From NCBI GenBank assembly GCA_012103505.1, contig WLWP01000001.1:806001-870000 (forward strand): 64,000 nt of DNA. The letters run 5' to 3'. Under the pieces are notes generated by a model that saw only the letters and a program-made list of their open reading frames with translations, was not told the DNA's origin and searched no databases. This stretch comes from Pseudomonadales bacterium. Lineage in GTDB: Bacteria > Pseudomonadota > Gammaproteobacteria > Pseudomonadales > Azotimanducaceae. Made by a program: the position numbers and the translations under genes. Positions 41,450 to 51,210 of the stretch are shown in pieces (the stretch's first letter is position 1; each line of letters opens with the position of its first letter).

Positions 41450-42097
41450 GTGAAAATCGAAATCTTCTCGGACATCATTTGCCCTTGGTGCTTTATTGGT
41501 AAGCAGCGGCTCGACCGTGTTCTGGCGGGATCCCTAGGAGAGGGCATGGAATTGCGTTGGCGGCCGTACTTGTTGTATCCGAATCTGCCCATTGATGGCG
41601 TTGATCGAACCGAAATGCTTAAACGGCGGTATGGGGAAAACGCTGAGGTTGGTCGTGTGCCTGAACGGATACGGGTCGAGGCAGAAGAGGAAGGGCTCTC
41701 GCTCAGATACGATCTGGTGACGAAGACACCAAACACGCTACTCGCGCACCGGTTGATGGAATTCGCCTATGACGTTGATCAATCGGGCGAGTTACAACAC
41801 CGCTTGGCTGAACGATTGTTCAGGGCCTATTTTTGTGAGGGTGTGGATGTTGGTAGTGTTGAGGCGCTGGCTGTAGAGGCTGAAAAGGTTGGCTTGGAAG
41901 AAGAGGGTGTGCGGGCATACTTGGAGACAGAACGTGGTCTGTCCGAAGTGCAGGCGCAACTGGAGCGGGGCCCCGAGATTGGCGTGAGTGGGGTGCCGGG
42001 CTACTACATCGCTGAAGGGTTTCTACTACCAGGAGCGCAAACGAGTGAAACGATGGGACAAATCATCACCCGGGTGAAGGAACGTTTAGCTAGTTAG
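41450..42097 (+). CDS. DsbA-family oxidoreductase (FrnE-like)
   Basis: The 215-residue protein has a thioredoxin fold with C-P-W-C in IFSDIICPWCFIGKQRL and the helical insertion typical of FrnE/2-hydroxychromene-2-carboxylate isomerase-like cytosolic DsbA relatives; the cis-Pro loop is in SGVPGYYI. It has no signal peptide. GTG 41450 has GGCGGAG 6 bases upstream and is preferred to TTG 41444. It probably handles disulfides in the cytoplasm. Confidence 0.88.
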   Translation: MKIEIFSDIICPWCFIGKQRLDRVLAGSLGEGMELRWRPYLLYPNLPIDGVDRTEMLKRRYGENAEVGRVPERIRVEAEEEGLSLRYDLVTKTPNTLLAHRLMEFAYDVDQSGELQHRLAERLFRAYFCEGVDVGSVEALAVEAEKVGLEEEGVRAYLETERGLSEVQAQLERGPEIGVSGVPGYYIAEGFLLPGAQTSETMGQIITRVKERLAS

Positions 42098-42102
42098 TCC
42101 TG

Positions 42103-42306
42103 TTAGGTGTTTGGCAACACAAATTTTGGCGAAACAGGCTGTGAGAAGGTGTGTTTTGATATCGTGTTGTAGACATGCCCACAATTGTCACAGTGGATGA
42201 TGTAGAACCAAGGTTGCTTTGCACGTGACTTTTCCGCGCTTGGCGTGCTGACAATGTGGTCAACACCGGACACACTACATTCCGGGCACTTCGGCGCTGT
42301 ACTCAT
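42103..42306 (-). CDS. Small zinc-ribbon protein
   Basis: The 67-residue protein has two Cys pairs, CPEC near the N-terminus and CDNCGHVYN in the middle, which should bind one zinc. The core WFYIIHCDNCGHVY resembles small transcription-factor-like zinc ribbons of unknown role. ATG 42306 lies 10 bases after the cysE stop on the same strand, so they are likely co-transcribed. Confidence 0.75.
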   Translation of the reverse strand: MSTAPKCPECSVSGVDHIVSTPSAEKSRAKQPWFYIIHCDNCGHVYNTISKHTFSQPVSPKFVLPNT

Positions 42307-42316
42307 GTTTGTATCA

Positions 42317-43180
42317 TCACAGGATAGAGTGATCCATGTCGTGAGACGGGATCTGATTATGGACGTGGCCGACGACTTTGGCCGGGACCCCTGCTACGGT
42401 TACGTTGGCTGGCACGTCAGTGAGCACAACGCTACCCGCGCCAACCTTCGCATTCTGGCCAACTTCGATGTTGCCAATCACCTTGCATCCGGCTGCAAGT
42501 AACACGCCGCGTCGGATTTTAGGGTGGCGGTCGCCACTGGCTTTGCCCGTGCCGCCAAGTGTTACGGCGTGGAGTATAGATACGTCATCTTCGATCACTG
42601 CGGTTTCTCCGACGACAATGCCTGTCGCGTGATCTAGCATTATCCCGCAACCGATGCGTGCGGCTGGGTGGAAATCGACGCCTAGAGTCACGCTGATTTG
42701 GTTTTGGAAAAACTGAGCGAGCGTTTTCCGTCCCTCTTGCCACAGCCAATGTGCCACGCGATGAGCTTGCAGCGCGTGAAACCCTTTAAAAAACAAAAAG
42801 GGCGTTGTGAGGTCGTCGCAAGCTGGATCTCTCGTGAATGTCGCGAGCATGTCCACTTGCGCAGCAGCGAGCAGAGTTTCATCGGTATTCATCGCCTCTG
42901 CAATGACATCTCTGATCAACATGGTAGGCAGCATGGGGTTATCGAGTTTACTCGCCAGTCGAAAACTCAATGCGGCATCGAAGCTTGCATGGTTTAAAAT
43001 TGTCGCGTGGAAGTAGCTGCCGAGGATCGGCTCCTCAGTGGCTTTGCGTTGCGCTTCGTCACGCATTAGTGGCCATAGATCTTGGGCGTTTGCTACTTGT
43101 TGCAGCAAAGGGTCGCTCGATTCTGCGGCAACTGTTAGAAAGCGCTCGTCTATGGCGGATTTGAGATTGGTCGTATTCAT
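42317..43180 (-). CDS. cysE: Serine O-acetyltransferase
   Basis: The 287-residue enzyme has the N-terminal helical domain (FFKGFHALQAHRVAHWLW) and the left-handed beta-helix of hexapeptide repeats from DFHPAARIGCGIMLDHATG through VVGETAVIEDDVSILHAVTLGGTG to VAGVPAKVVG. Key His/Asp residues of CysE (H in LDHATG, H in SILHAV) are present. It makes O-acetylserine for cysteine synthesis. The end SHDMDHSIL includes the C-terminal Ile that binds cysteine synthase in the family. Confidence 0.94.
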   Translation of the reverse strand: MNTTNLKSAIDERFLTVAAESSDPLLQQVANAQDLWPLMRDEAQRKATEEPILGSYFHATILNHASFDAALSFRLASKLDNPMLPTMLIRDVIAEAMNTDETLLAAAQVDMLATFTRDPACDDLTTPFLFFKGFHALQAHRVAHWLWQEGRKTLAQFFQNQISVTLGVDFHPAARIGCGIMLDHATGIVVGETAVIEDDVSILHAVTLGGTGKASGDRHPKIRRGVLLAAGCKVIGNIEVGQNAKVGAGSVVLTDVPANVTVAGVPAKVVGHVHNQIPSHDMDHSIL

Positions 43181-43376
43181 ACCGGGATCCTAAACTGCTG
43201 GCGAAGGGTATGCCGATTTATTCATTTTGCAAGATGGGATTGTTGAGCCCACCTTTAGCTATACTGTTGGATTGTCGTCACAAATATACGATGCAGTCGG
43301 TGGCTTGCCGCTCAAATTGCCAAGCATCGCGCAAGCGAGCTTTCTTACCTTCGGCACAGGATCAACTTGGTGAAAA

Positions 43377-44270
43377 ATGACAGAGGTGTTTGACACGATC
43401 GGCTTGGTAGCTCGACGGGGTATTGATGGTGCCGAAGAGACTGTTGCGGCCGTGATTGATCTCGTTGCAAAGCAAGGGCGGAACATCATTCTTGAGGAAG
43501 ATACGGCGGCGCTCGTGGGTGCTAGTGAGGGTGCGCGTCATGCACCTCGCGCATCCCTCGGTGGCCTATGTGATCTTGTCGTTGTCATCGGCGGCGATGG
43601 TAGTCTCTTAGGAGTTTCACGCGAGGTCGCAAGTTCAAAGACGCCTGTTGTCGGGATTAATCGTGGTGGACTAGGGTTCCTTGCCGCGGTGCCCCCGGAC
43701 GCTCTGGAGACGGAATTTGAGAAAGTTTGGGCGGGTCTTTATACGATCGAAGATCACTTTCTTCTCGAAGCAGAAGTTTGGCGCGAAGGTGAGTGCCAAG
43801 AGATCTCCAATGCGCTGAATGATGTGGTCGTGCATCCAGGCAGTATGGCTAGGATGATGGAGTTTGAGCTCTGGGTGGATGATGAATACGTCTACAATCA
43901 GCGTTCTGATGGCCTCATTGTTGCGAGTCCAACAGGTTCGACTGCGTACTCACTCTCGGCTGGGGGACCAATCATGCATCCTAGTCTGGACGCTATTGTG
44001 ATTGTGCCGATGTTTCCACATACCTTAACGTCGCGACCCTTGGTGATACGGGGTGATGCCTCGATACAAGTAAAAATCACGCACGTGCGTGATCAGGCGG
44101 AGGTGACCTGCGACTCTCAGGTCAATATGAAACTCGGGGTTGGTGACGAAGTGAGAATAAACAAATACGCAGATCCGTTGCACCTGTTGTATCCAGAAGG
44201 ACACAGTTTCTACGAAAGTTGTCGTAGCAAATTGGATTGGGCTAGTCGTTTGGGCGGACAGACGCTTTAG
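43377..44270 (+). CDS. nadK: NAD kinase
   Basis: The 297-residue enzyme has the GGDG motif in VVVIGGDGSLLGVSR, GINRGGLGFLA, NDVVVHPG (NE/D motif) and SPTGSTAYSLSAGGPI, which define NAD kinases. It phosphorylates NAD to NADP. The start at ATG 43377 is assumed; the ribosome site (GGTGAAAA) is weak. The 3' end overlaps the convergent mocA-like gene by 29 bases. A TATACT hexamer lies at about 43259 and could be its -10 element. Confidence 0.94.
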   Translation: MTEVFDTIGLVARRGIDGAEETVAAVIDLVAKQGRNIILEEDTAALVGASEGARHAPRASLGGLCDLVVVIGGDGSLLGVSREVASSKTPVVGINRGGLGFLAAVPPDALETEFEKVWAGLYTIEDHFLLEAEVWREGECQEISNALNDVVVHPGSMARMMEFELWVDDEYVYNQRSDGLIVASPTGSTAYSLSAGGPIMHPSLDAIVIVPMFPHTLTSRPLVIRGDASIQVKITHVRDQAEVTCDSQVNMKLGVGDEVRINKYADPLHLLYPEGHSFYESCRSKLDWASRLGGQTL

Positions 44271-44868
44271 ACGCAGTAACCGCGGCCTCGAGGGCGGCGG
44301 GGGTGTCGATATCTGCTAAGAGTCCTTCATCCTCAATCTGGCATTCGAGAATGCTATTTGCGTGATCTCGTAACAATTGTCTCGCACCCTGATCTCCAGT
44401 GCAGCGCTCCACCTCAGTGAACAAGTCCGCTGGGAAACCAATTGGATGTCCGAAACCGCCTCTACTATGGCGAGGTCTGATAATTTGCGAGCCTTGCGTC
44501 ATCGCAAGCGCTTTTAGTGCGCGCAACGTATCGGCTTGGATGAGTGGCATATCCGCTAAGGCGACGAAGGCGTAGGACCAAGTAAGACACTGGAAACCTG
44601 CTGACAACGAGTGCCCCATCCCGAGGTGAGCATCTTCGGCCACGATGGTCTCAAGCGGAAAGTCTTGTGGTAGTTGTTGTGCTAACTCTTGTACTAAATG
44701 GAGGATTGGATCGTCCTTCTTACGAACCACCAATCGGACCGCGTCGAATATCTCGCAATACTTAGAGATAGTTGTCACAGCAACGGTGCTAGATCCAAAT
44801 GGTTGCAGACGCTTGTCAGCGCCAAATCGGCGAGCGGCTCCAGCCGCAAGAATTACTGCCCCGATCAT
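44242..44868 (-). CDS. MocA/MobA-like nucleotidyltransferase
   Basis: The 208-residue protein has the nucleotidyltransferase motif VILAAGAARRFGADK and a metal-binding Asp in VALADMPLI, followed by RGGFGHPIGFP. This fits molybdenum cofactor cytidylyltransferase (MocA), which converts Moco to the cytosine dinucleotide form used by xanthine-dehydrogenase-family enzymes. It follows the XdhC gene by 15 bases, the usual partner for this role. No target Mo-hydroxylase is in the window. Confidence 0.88.
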   Translation of the reverse strand: MIGAVILAAGAARRFGADKRLQPFGSSTVAVTTISKYCEIFDAVRLVVRKKDDPILHLVQELAQQLPQDFPLETIVAEDAHLGMGHSLSAGFQCLTWSYAFVALADMPLIQADTLRALKALAMTQGSQIIRPRHSRGGFGHPIGFPADLFTEVERCTGDQGARQLLRDHANSILECQIEDEGLLADIDTPAALEAAVTASKASVRPND

Positions 44869-44883
44869 GTTTGATCGAGTCGT

Positions 44884-45885
44884 TTAGCCAGCGCTGAGTG
44901 CGTCAAGTTGTGTGAGCGCGGCGGGGGCGACCTGCTTTCTGACGGCTGTGATTTCGGCCAGAATCGCTATCGCGATTTCCGGAGGTGTTTTGGATCCAAT
45001 CGGAAGGCCGATTGGCGCGTGTAATTTGTCGATGTCTGCGTCTGTGAGGTCCAATGCTTTCAGACGTTCCCGGCGACTTGCTGAAGTGCGCGAACTTCCC
45101 ATAGCGCCAATGTAGAAAGCATCAGTGGTCAATGCTTCCATCAGTCCCATGTCGTCGATGCGAGGATCGTGTGTGAGGGCGACAATCGCAGTAGCCTGAT
45201 CCTTGGCCCACTTCTTTACAGCATCGTCGGGCATGTCTGCTATTTTTCGCACCCCAGGGACATCAAAGTCCGCCAAAAGATCCTCACGAGGATCGCAAAC
45301 AGTCACTTCGTAATCGAGCATATCTGCCATGTTTGCCAGATAACGAGAAACCATGCCTGCGCCGATGACGAAGAGTTGATAGCGTGGACCATAAGTATGG
45401 CGTAGGGTCTGTTGTTGTTCGTCCCAGGACAGAGGGGAGTGACGATCGGTTTCTTTGATGGTGGTCTGATCTGATTTTAGATTCACGACACGTTCTATGC
45501 ATTGTCGCTCGTCCAGTGCATTGTTTAACCGTTCAAAGTGATCGATGGATTCTGCGGTTGGATGGACGGGTTCGACCACAATGTAAAGGTGTCCGCCACA
45601 AGGTAGGCCTAGCTTCTCAGTTTCTTCGGCTGTGATGCCATATTGGAAGAACTGTGGTCCCGTCGCAGCCAGTTGCCCGGTCGTGAGCTTTTCTAAAAGA
45701 TCATCTTCTACACAACCTCCAGAAAGCGAACCGACAATTTTGCCCGCATTATTGCACGCAAGAAGAGAGCCTTCTGGACGCGGTGAAGAGCCCCATGTTT
45801 GCACGACTGTGGCCAACCAACAGGACTCACCTTCTCGCAACCACGTATTGATTTGACCTAGTACTTCTTTGTCTACTGCTTGCAT
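44884..45885 (-). CDS. XdhC/CoxI-family Mo-hydroxylase maturation factor
   Basis: The 333-residue protein has the N-terminal XdhC/CoxI domain (WLATVVQTWGSSPRPEGSLL, GGCVEDDLL) and a C-terminal Rossmann domain (FVIGAGMVSRYLANMADM, DPREDLLADF, ALTHDPRIDDMGL, IGAMGSSRTSASRRERL). XdhC binds Moco and inserts the sulfurated cofactor into xanthine-dehydrogenase-type enzymes. It heads the operon with the MocA-like gene. Confidence 0.9.
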   Translation of the reverse strand: MQAVDKEVLGQINTWLREGESCWLATVVQTWGSSPRPEGSLLACNNAGKIVGSLSGGCVEDDLLEKLTTGQLAATGPQFFQYGITAEETEKLGLPCGGHLYIVVEPVHPTAESIDHFERLNNALDERQCIERVVNLKSDQTTIKETDRHSPLSWDEQQQTLRHTYGPRYQLFVIGAGMVSRYLANMADMLDYEVTVCDPREDLLADFDVPGVRKIADMPDDAVKKWAKDQATAIVALTHDPRIDDMGLMEALTTDAFYIGAMGSSRTSASRRERLKALDLTDADIDKLHAPIGLPIGSKTPPEIAIAILAEITAVRKQVAPAALTQLDALSAG

Positions 45886-45977
45886 GTTCGTCCTCTACTC
45901 GAAGTTCGACAGCGATTTCTGGATGCTTCTGTCGGAACTCGCTATCGCCATGGCGATTGCTATTTTACACTATTCTG

Positions 45978-46856
45978 ATGAAAGGGATGATCCAAGGATT
46001 TACCACCGAAATTGAGGCGTCAAATGATGCCGAGGTTACGGTGAGCTACTCCGTAAGGCTAGCAGAGCAGGAGTACACGCTTAAAGGTGGCGAGGGCCTC
46101 ACCTTTCAGTATGTGGGGGGAGCTAACTGCAAGCATTGTGGGGTCCTAATCACAGCTGCAGGACGGGACTATTGCTTCGACTGCTTTCGCACGCTCGCCC
46201 GCTGTGATCTTTGTGTAATGAGTCCCAATCGCTGTCACCATCACAAAGGCACTTGTCGAGAACCCGATTGGGGGGATTCATTCTGCATGCAGCCCCATGT
46301 TGTCTACCTTGCACTTGCTCATGTACCCAAGGTCGGCATTACCAGGGCCGGGCGCGAGTGGTATAGGTGGTCGGACCAAGGGGCTCATAAAGCCCTACGT
46401 TTGATGACAGTGCCGACCCGGCGAATGGCCGGTGTGGTTGAGGCGCATTTATCACAATGGATCACTGACAGAACTGATTGGCGAAAACTGGTTACCGGTC
46501 AACGCGGTGATTTTTCGCTCACCGAACTTGCTGTAGACCTTATGCAACGAACCCCTGATCTTGGCCAATTTCGTTCCGACCAAATCAGCGATGCTGAGGT
46601 GGATGGTGCGGTTTGGGAAATTGATCCGCGTGAGACCAACTTGTCTTACCCAGTCCAAGACTTTTCCCCCGCGGAACAATTGCGTGTTGACTCGGCACAG
46701 GAGGTTATCGCCGACAATCTGCAAGGTGTGATTGGTGGATACTTGCTACTCAGTCGAGGTGTGATGTCAATGCAGAGTCTTTCTCGAGGTGACATACAAC
46801 TTGAGCTTGGTGACCCTGTGGTGTTAGAAGAACGTCCACAAATGTCTTTGTTTTAG
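45978..46856 (+). CDS. DUF2797 zinc-binding protein
   Basis: The 292-residue protein has a Cys-rich core (CKHCG, DYCFDCF, CDLCVMSP, HHKGTC) that probably binds zinc, followed by VYLALAHVPKVGITR and PTRRMAGVVEAHL, which resemble a GIY-YIG-like nuclease or DUF2797 domain. Function is unknown. ATG 45978 matches the expected M-K-G family start. It is followed 12 bases later by pepN. Confidence 0.85.
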   Translation: MKGMIQGFTTEIEASNDAEVTVSYSVRLAEQEYTLKGGEGLTFQYVGGANCKHCGVLITAAGRDYCFDCFRTLARCDLCVMSPNRCHHHKGTCREPDWGDSFCMQPHVVYLALAHVPKVGITRAGREWYRWSDQGAHKALRLMTVPTRRMAGVVEAHLSQWITDRTDWRKLVTGQRGDFSLTELAVDLMQRTPDLGQFRSDQISDAEVDGAVWEIDPRETNLSYPVQDFSPAEQLRVDSAQEVIADNLQGVIGGYLLLSRGVMSMQSLSRGDIQLELGDPVVLEERPQMSLF

Positions 46857-46868
46857 TCGAGAGGAATT

Positions 46869-49532
46869 GTGTCAGAAGACCTAACAAGCAAACAAACGAA
46901 TCCGAAAGAAATACGATTGACAGATTACCGGTCTCCGGAGTATACGACCGAAACCGTGGATCTGACGTTCGACATAAAAGATGGAAACACAGAGGTTCGA
47001 TCTAAGTTGCATGTAAAGAGGTGCCTAGACGGTGTCTCCGAACTGCTGCTTAACGGCCAAGATCTTGAGTTGCTCAGTGTGGTAGTTGACGGTCGAGCAT
47101 TGTCTGGAAATGAGTACACGGTGGATTCTGAAACGCTACTGATTCCTGAACTCGGCGCCGAACATGACATTGAAATTGTGACGGTCATCAAGCCTGAGGA
47201 GAACACGGCACTCGAGGGGCTGTACAAGTCGAGTCAAATGTACTGTACCCAGTGTGAAGCGGAAGGCTTTCGCAAGATCACATATTACCAAGACCGACCT
47301 GACGTACTGGCGCGATTCACAACCACCATAATCGCCGACACCGAGCGTTATCCGACACTGTTGTCTAACGGCAATCGGATGCGGTCCGAGACACGCGTGG
47401 ACGGTCGTTCGGCGGTGACGTGGCAAGATCCTTTCCCCAAGCCAAGCTACCTATTTGCCTTGGTTGCGGGCGATTTGGAAATGATTGAGGACACCTTTAC
47501 GACGATGACCGGTCGTTCGGTGACCCTGCAAATATTCTCCGAAGCACACAACATCGGACAGTGTGATTACGCGATGGATGTTCTGAAACGTTCGATGCGC
47601 TGGGATGAAGAGCGGTTCGGTCGAGAATACGATCTCGATATTTTTATGATTGTGGCCGTTGAAGATTTCAACATGGGGGCAATGGAGAACAAAGGTCTCA
47701 ACATCTTTAACACATCCTGTGTACTTGCGACGCCAGATACTGCGACTGATGCAGCATACCAGCGAGTTGAAGCAGTCGTCGCGCATGAATACTTCCACAA
47801 CTGGTCAGGCAATCGGGTGACGTGCCGTGACTGGTTTCAACTGAGTCTCAAAGAAGGTTTCACGGTGTTTCGCGATGCAGAGTTTTCTTCTGACATGAAT
47901 TCTCGCGCAGTCAAACGGATCGAAGATGTCGGGTTTTTGAGGACAATACAGTTCGCAGAAGATGGTGGTCCGTTAGCGCACCCGGTCAGACCGAGTTCGT
48001 ATCTAGAGATATCAAATTTCTACACCACAACGATCTATGAAAAGGGTGCGGAAGTTGTACGTATGTATGACACCTTGTTGGGAACACAGAAGTTTAGGGC
48101 AGGGACTGATCTATATTTCGATCGATTCGATGGGTCAGCCGTGACGACCGATGACTTTGCTGACGTGATGTCTGAAGTTGGGGATAAAGATCTGACCCAG
48201 TTTAAGCGCTGGTATGACCAAGCCGGTACGCCGCTCGTTAAACTTGTTGAGCGTTATGAAGATGGCGAGCTCAGTTTGGATATTGTACAGAGTTGTGCCA
48301 GTTCGCCGAAACAAGATGCTAAGGCTCCTTACCATATGCCGCTGCTCATCGGGGTGTTGGCGCCAGATGGAGCGCCGCTCTCATTCTATGACTTGGCGGT
48401 GGATTCTTCGGAGGAGGTACGCTCGTCTGCAGATGGTGACAGCCTGTTGATCGAGTTACGCAACGAGCAGGCTTCGCTAAACCTTTCTAGTTTCGAGGCA
48501 AAACCAGTGGTCAGTTTTCTGCGAGACTTTTCAGCTCCGATTCGAGTTGACTACGCGAGACCCGACGATGAGCTCGCCTTTCTTGTCGAGCACGACGTCA
48601 ATGGCTTCGTGCGGTGGGATGCTTTGCAGTCCTTGTGGGTAGCCTATTTTAGTGGTGCGTCGGAGCTAGATCTTGCCCAACTCATCGGCAAACTCGGTGA
48701 ACAGGCGACCTCTAACGAAGATGCAGAACAATTGCAGCTGATTGCGATGATGTTGAACGTTCCAGAGATGTCGTATCTTTTTGAAGCACTCGGTGAGTTT
48801 GAAGTGGACACCTTGTTGCGACAACGGGATGCGGTAATTGGCACCATAGCCTTAGAGAACGTAGACATTTGGGCCGCGTTGTATGAGCAGTATTTTGCTG
48901 ATGGTGCTTTCCAACCGGACGCGAAAGGTATGGCTCAGCGTGGTCTCAAGAACGCGGCGTTTGCCTACCACGTCAGAAATTTACGAGGTTCGGAACTTGT
49001 CAGTACAGTGCAACGTCACTATCAAGGCGCGGACAACCTCACAGATAGACGGGCTGCACTCAAAGCGGCTCTGACAGAACCTGACTTTCCCGTTGAGGCT
49101 AGAACGGACCTTTTGACGGACTTTTATGACAAGTGGCGCAACGAAGCGCTGGTCGTTGACCTCTGGTTTAATCTACAAGCGCAAAGTCCCGTACTTACCT
49201 TGGACGAAATCAAGGCTCTGGAAGAGCACCCCGCTTTTGATATGAAAAATCCCAATCGTGCGCGAGCGTTATTTTCTGTATTTGGCATGCTCAATCATTC
49301 TCGCTTTCACGCGATCGACGGATCTGGCTATAAGTACCTGGCTGATGCCATAGCGCGACTTGACGCGTTGAATCCACAAATTGCGGCTCGTTTGTCTGCC
49401 CCGCTCACGTTGTGGCGACGCTATGACCCAGTCCGCCAGGAACGGATGAGAGATGCACTGTCGACACTGACGACGGCAGATTCGATGTCGAAAGATCTCT
49501 ATGAAGTCGTTACCAAGGCCCTCGATAACTAG
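46869..49532 (+). CDS. pepN: Aminopeptidase N
   Basis: The 887-residue M1 metallopeptidase has the GAMEN exopeptidase motif (NMGAMENKGLN), zinc site H306-E307-x-x-H310 in AHEYFHNW and the third ligand Glu in SLKEGF, then the long C-terminal helical domain. It trims N-terminal residues from peptides in the cytoplasm. GTG 46869 has GAGGA at 46861-46865. It ends one base before the convergent batD stop. Confidence 0.95.
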   Translation: MSEDLTSKQTNPKEIRLTDYRSPEYTTETVDLTFDIKDGNTEVRSKLHVKRCLDGVSELLLNGQDLELLSVVVDGRALSGNEYTVDSETLLIPELGAEHDIEIVTVIKPEENTALEGLYKSSQMYCTQCEAEGFRKITYYQDRPDVLARFTTTIIADTERYPTLLSNGNRMRSETRVDGRSAVTWQDPFPKPSYLFALVAGDLEMIEDTFTTMTGRSVTLQIFSEAHNIGQCDYAMDVLKRSMRWDEERFGREYDLDIFMIVAVEDFNMGAMENKGLNIFNTSCVLATPDTATDAAYQRVEAVVAHEYFHNWSGNRVTCRDWFQLSLKEGFTVFRDAEFSSDMNSRAVKRIEDVGFLRTIQFAEDGGPLAHPVRPSSYLEISNFYTTTIYEKGAEVVRMYDTLLGTQKFRAGTDLYFDRFDGSAVTTDDFADVMSEVGDKDLTQFKRWYDQAGTPLVKLVERYEDGELSLDIVQSCASSPKQDAKAPYHMPLLIGVLAPDGAPLSFYDLAVDSSEEVRSSADGDSLLIELRNEQASLNLSSFEAKPVVSFLRDFSAPIRVDYARPDDELAFLVEHDVNGFVRWDALQSLWVAYFSGASELDLAQLIGKLGEQATSNEDAEQLQLIAMMLNVPEMSYLFEALGEFEVDTLLRQRDAVIGTIALENVDIWAALYEQYFADGAFQPDAKGMAQRGLKNAAFAYHVRNLRGSELVSTVQRHYQGADNLTDRRAALKAALTEPDFPVEARTDLLTDFYDKWRNEALVVDLWFNLQAQSPVLTLDEIKALEEHPAFDMKNPNRARALFSVFGMLNHSRFHAIDGSGYKYLADAIARLDALNPQIAARLSAPLTLWRRYDPVRQERMRDALSTLTTADSMSKDLYEVVTKALDN

Positions 49533-49533
49533 A

Positions 49534-51210
49534 CTAGCTGTTGGTTGACCAGTCATAGAGTGGTGGAAGAGCAGCGGGCTTCACGCGTGCCTGGTCTTCA
49601 TCCATTGCCTTGACGAGCTTGATTGCTCGCTCCGAGTCTGTTGGCTCTAGTCCTTCATTCCCTTCACCCCCTTTATCCCCTTCATCGGTACCTGAATACG
49701 CTCGAGATCTGAGGCTGTCGATGAACGCCCTATGATCGCTTGAACTGCGTATAAACATGGCCAAAGCGTTCTGACGATTCGTGTGGTTTTGGCGAGCGAC
49801 ATAGTTGGTAATGGCGGTTTGCAGTTGAGGTAGCGTCCCAGCGCTTTTTATCCCTGCGAGAGACGTCTGGTTCTTGCCCCCTCGTGCGGGAATTCGTCTG
49901 AATAGGCTTTGCACCAGGCGGTAGAGCAGATAGAGGGATAGAAGCGCTGCCGCAGTCCACGCCGCTGGGCGAACGGCAGGTCGCCAATTAGGTAATTCTG
50001 CAGAAGTTTCAGTGTTGTCAGGGGTAGTTTTAGGTTCAGCGGTCGGTGGCTGGAGTTGCTCAACTGCTGTGCCACCGATTGGTAAAGTGAGAGCCGGAGC
50101 CGTACTCGTCGCCAGTTTGTTCGTGTCTGTATTCCACCAGTAGACCGTTTGCTGCGGAATGACAAGGTTGCCAGGAGTAAGAGGTACAACTGACGTTGTC
50201 TGCAAGCGGGATCCGGAAACACGGTTTGAATTTGTATCGTCGTTGATAATGGGATTTTGTGGATATGTTCTGAGTTGGTCGCGAGACACTTGCCATTCGA
50301 TTGGTGGCGCAATTGAACCGACATTGCCTCTAATGTGGACAAGCAATTCATGTAGGGCGGTATCGCCAACGTTCAGAGTTCCCTCAACGTCTATTTCTTG
50401 GTGTATCGCAACGTCTTCTGCCGGTAACCAGGGTTGGTCAGAGGGAAAACTCGGTGGCACCGGCATCACATAGAGCACGGTGTCACTGGTACCTACTCGT
50501 ACTCCTTTGCGCGACACCCGGCCGCCTTCTAACAGCCGAACGCTGGCAGTGACGCTGATAGCGGGGAGAATGAGACGGCCGCTTGCTTCCGGAAAGATTG
50601 CATAGCGCTGCTCTACTACGCCATAAACTTGGTCGCCTCGTTTGACGCTACCAGCAGAAGTTTCGCCCAGCGTCAGAACCACTGCGTTAGGCAGTTCAGG
50701 TGGCCCAGGCAGGTCGCTGTATAACTGCACGCCGTTGGAATAAAGCAGACGGCGAGTAAAAATAACCTGCGCCTGCACATACACTTCAGACTTAGAGACT
50801 TCTGTTTCGAAGAAGACCAACTCTTTGATCTTCTCACGTGTCTGCGATGAGAGGGCACGGACACGCAACTCTAACGGTGGTGTTGTATCTCGGCCAACTT
50901 GGATCGGGGGGATTTTTAGCAAGCCAGTTTTCTTCGGTTGCAGCGTGATTTGATAGTCAACCCAACTTTGCTCTCGACCGTTGACGAACCGATATTGGCT
51001 ACTGGTATTGGTGCCCATGACATGGAATTGATCTTCTAAGGCAGATAGATCTAATGTTTCTGTCTGACGTGTTTCGGTTGCGCGCAGGATTAACCGCACT
51101 GACTCAAGCTCATCTATGTCCTGTTCAGAGAGCTGCGCTGACACTGCCGCAAACGTTTCGGTGGACAAGCTGATCAAGAGTCCAAAGATTAGGCCTAAGC
51201 GAGCTACCAT
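49534..51210 (-). CDS. batD: BatD-family protein
   Basis: The 558-residue protein has a signal peptide (LGLIFGLLISLSTETFA), a series of beta-sandwich domains (FHVMGTNTSSQYRFVNGRE, YQITLQPKKTGLLKIPPI) and a C-terminal membrane helix near 415-435 (AAWTAAALLSLYLLYRLVQ) with a cytoplasmic tail. This fits BatD, the last gene of aerotolerance operons. It overlaps the BatB/C gene by 7 bases. Confidence 0.88.
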   Translation of the reverse strand: MVARLGLIFGLLISLSTETFAAVSAQLSEQDIDELESVRLILRATETRQTETLDLSALEDQFHVMGTNTSSQYRFVNGREQSWVDYQITLQPKKTGLLKIPPIQVGRDTTPPLELRVRALSSQTREKIKELVFFETEVSKSEVYVQAQVIFTRRLLYSNGVQLYSDLPGPPELPNAVVLTLGETSAGSVKRGDQVYGVVEQRYAIFPEASGRLILPAISVTASVRLLEGGRVSRKGVRVGTSDTVLYVMPVPPSFPSDQPWLPAEDVAIHQEIDVEGTLNVGDTALHELLVHIRGNVGSIAPPIEWQVSRDQLRTYPQNPIINDDTNSNRVSGSRLQTTSVVPLTPGNLVIPQQTVYWWNTDTNKLATSTAPALTLPIGGTAVEQLQPPTAEPKTTPDNTETSAELPNWRPAVRPAAWTAAALLSLYLLYRLVQSLFRRIPARGGKNQTSLAGIKSAGTLPQLQTAITNYVARQNHTNRQNALAMFIRSSSDHRAFIDSLRSRAYSGTDEGDKGGEGNEGLEPTDSERAIKLVKAMDEDQARVKPAALPPLYDWSTNS

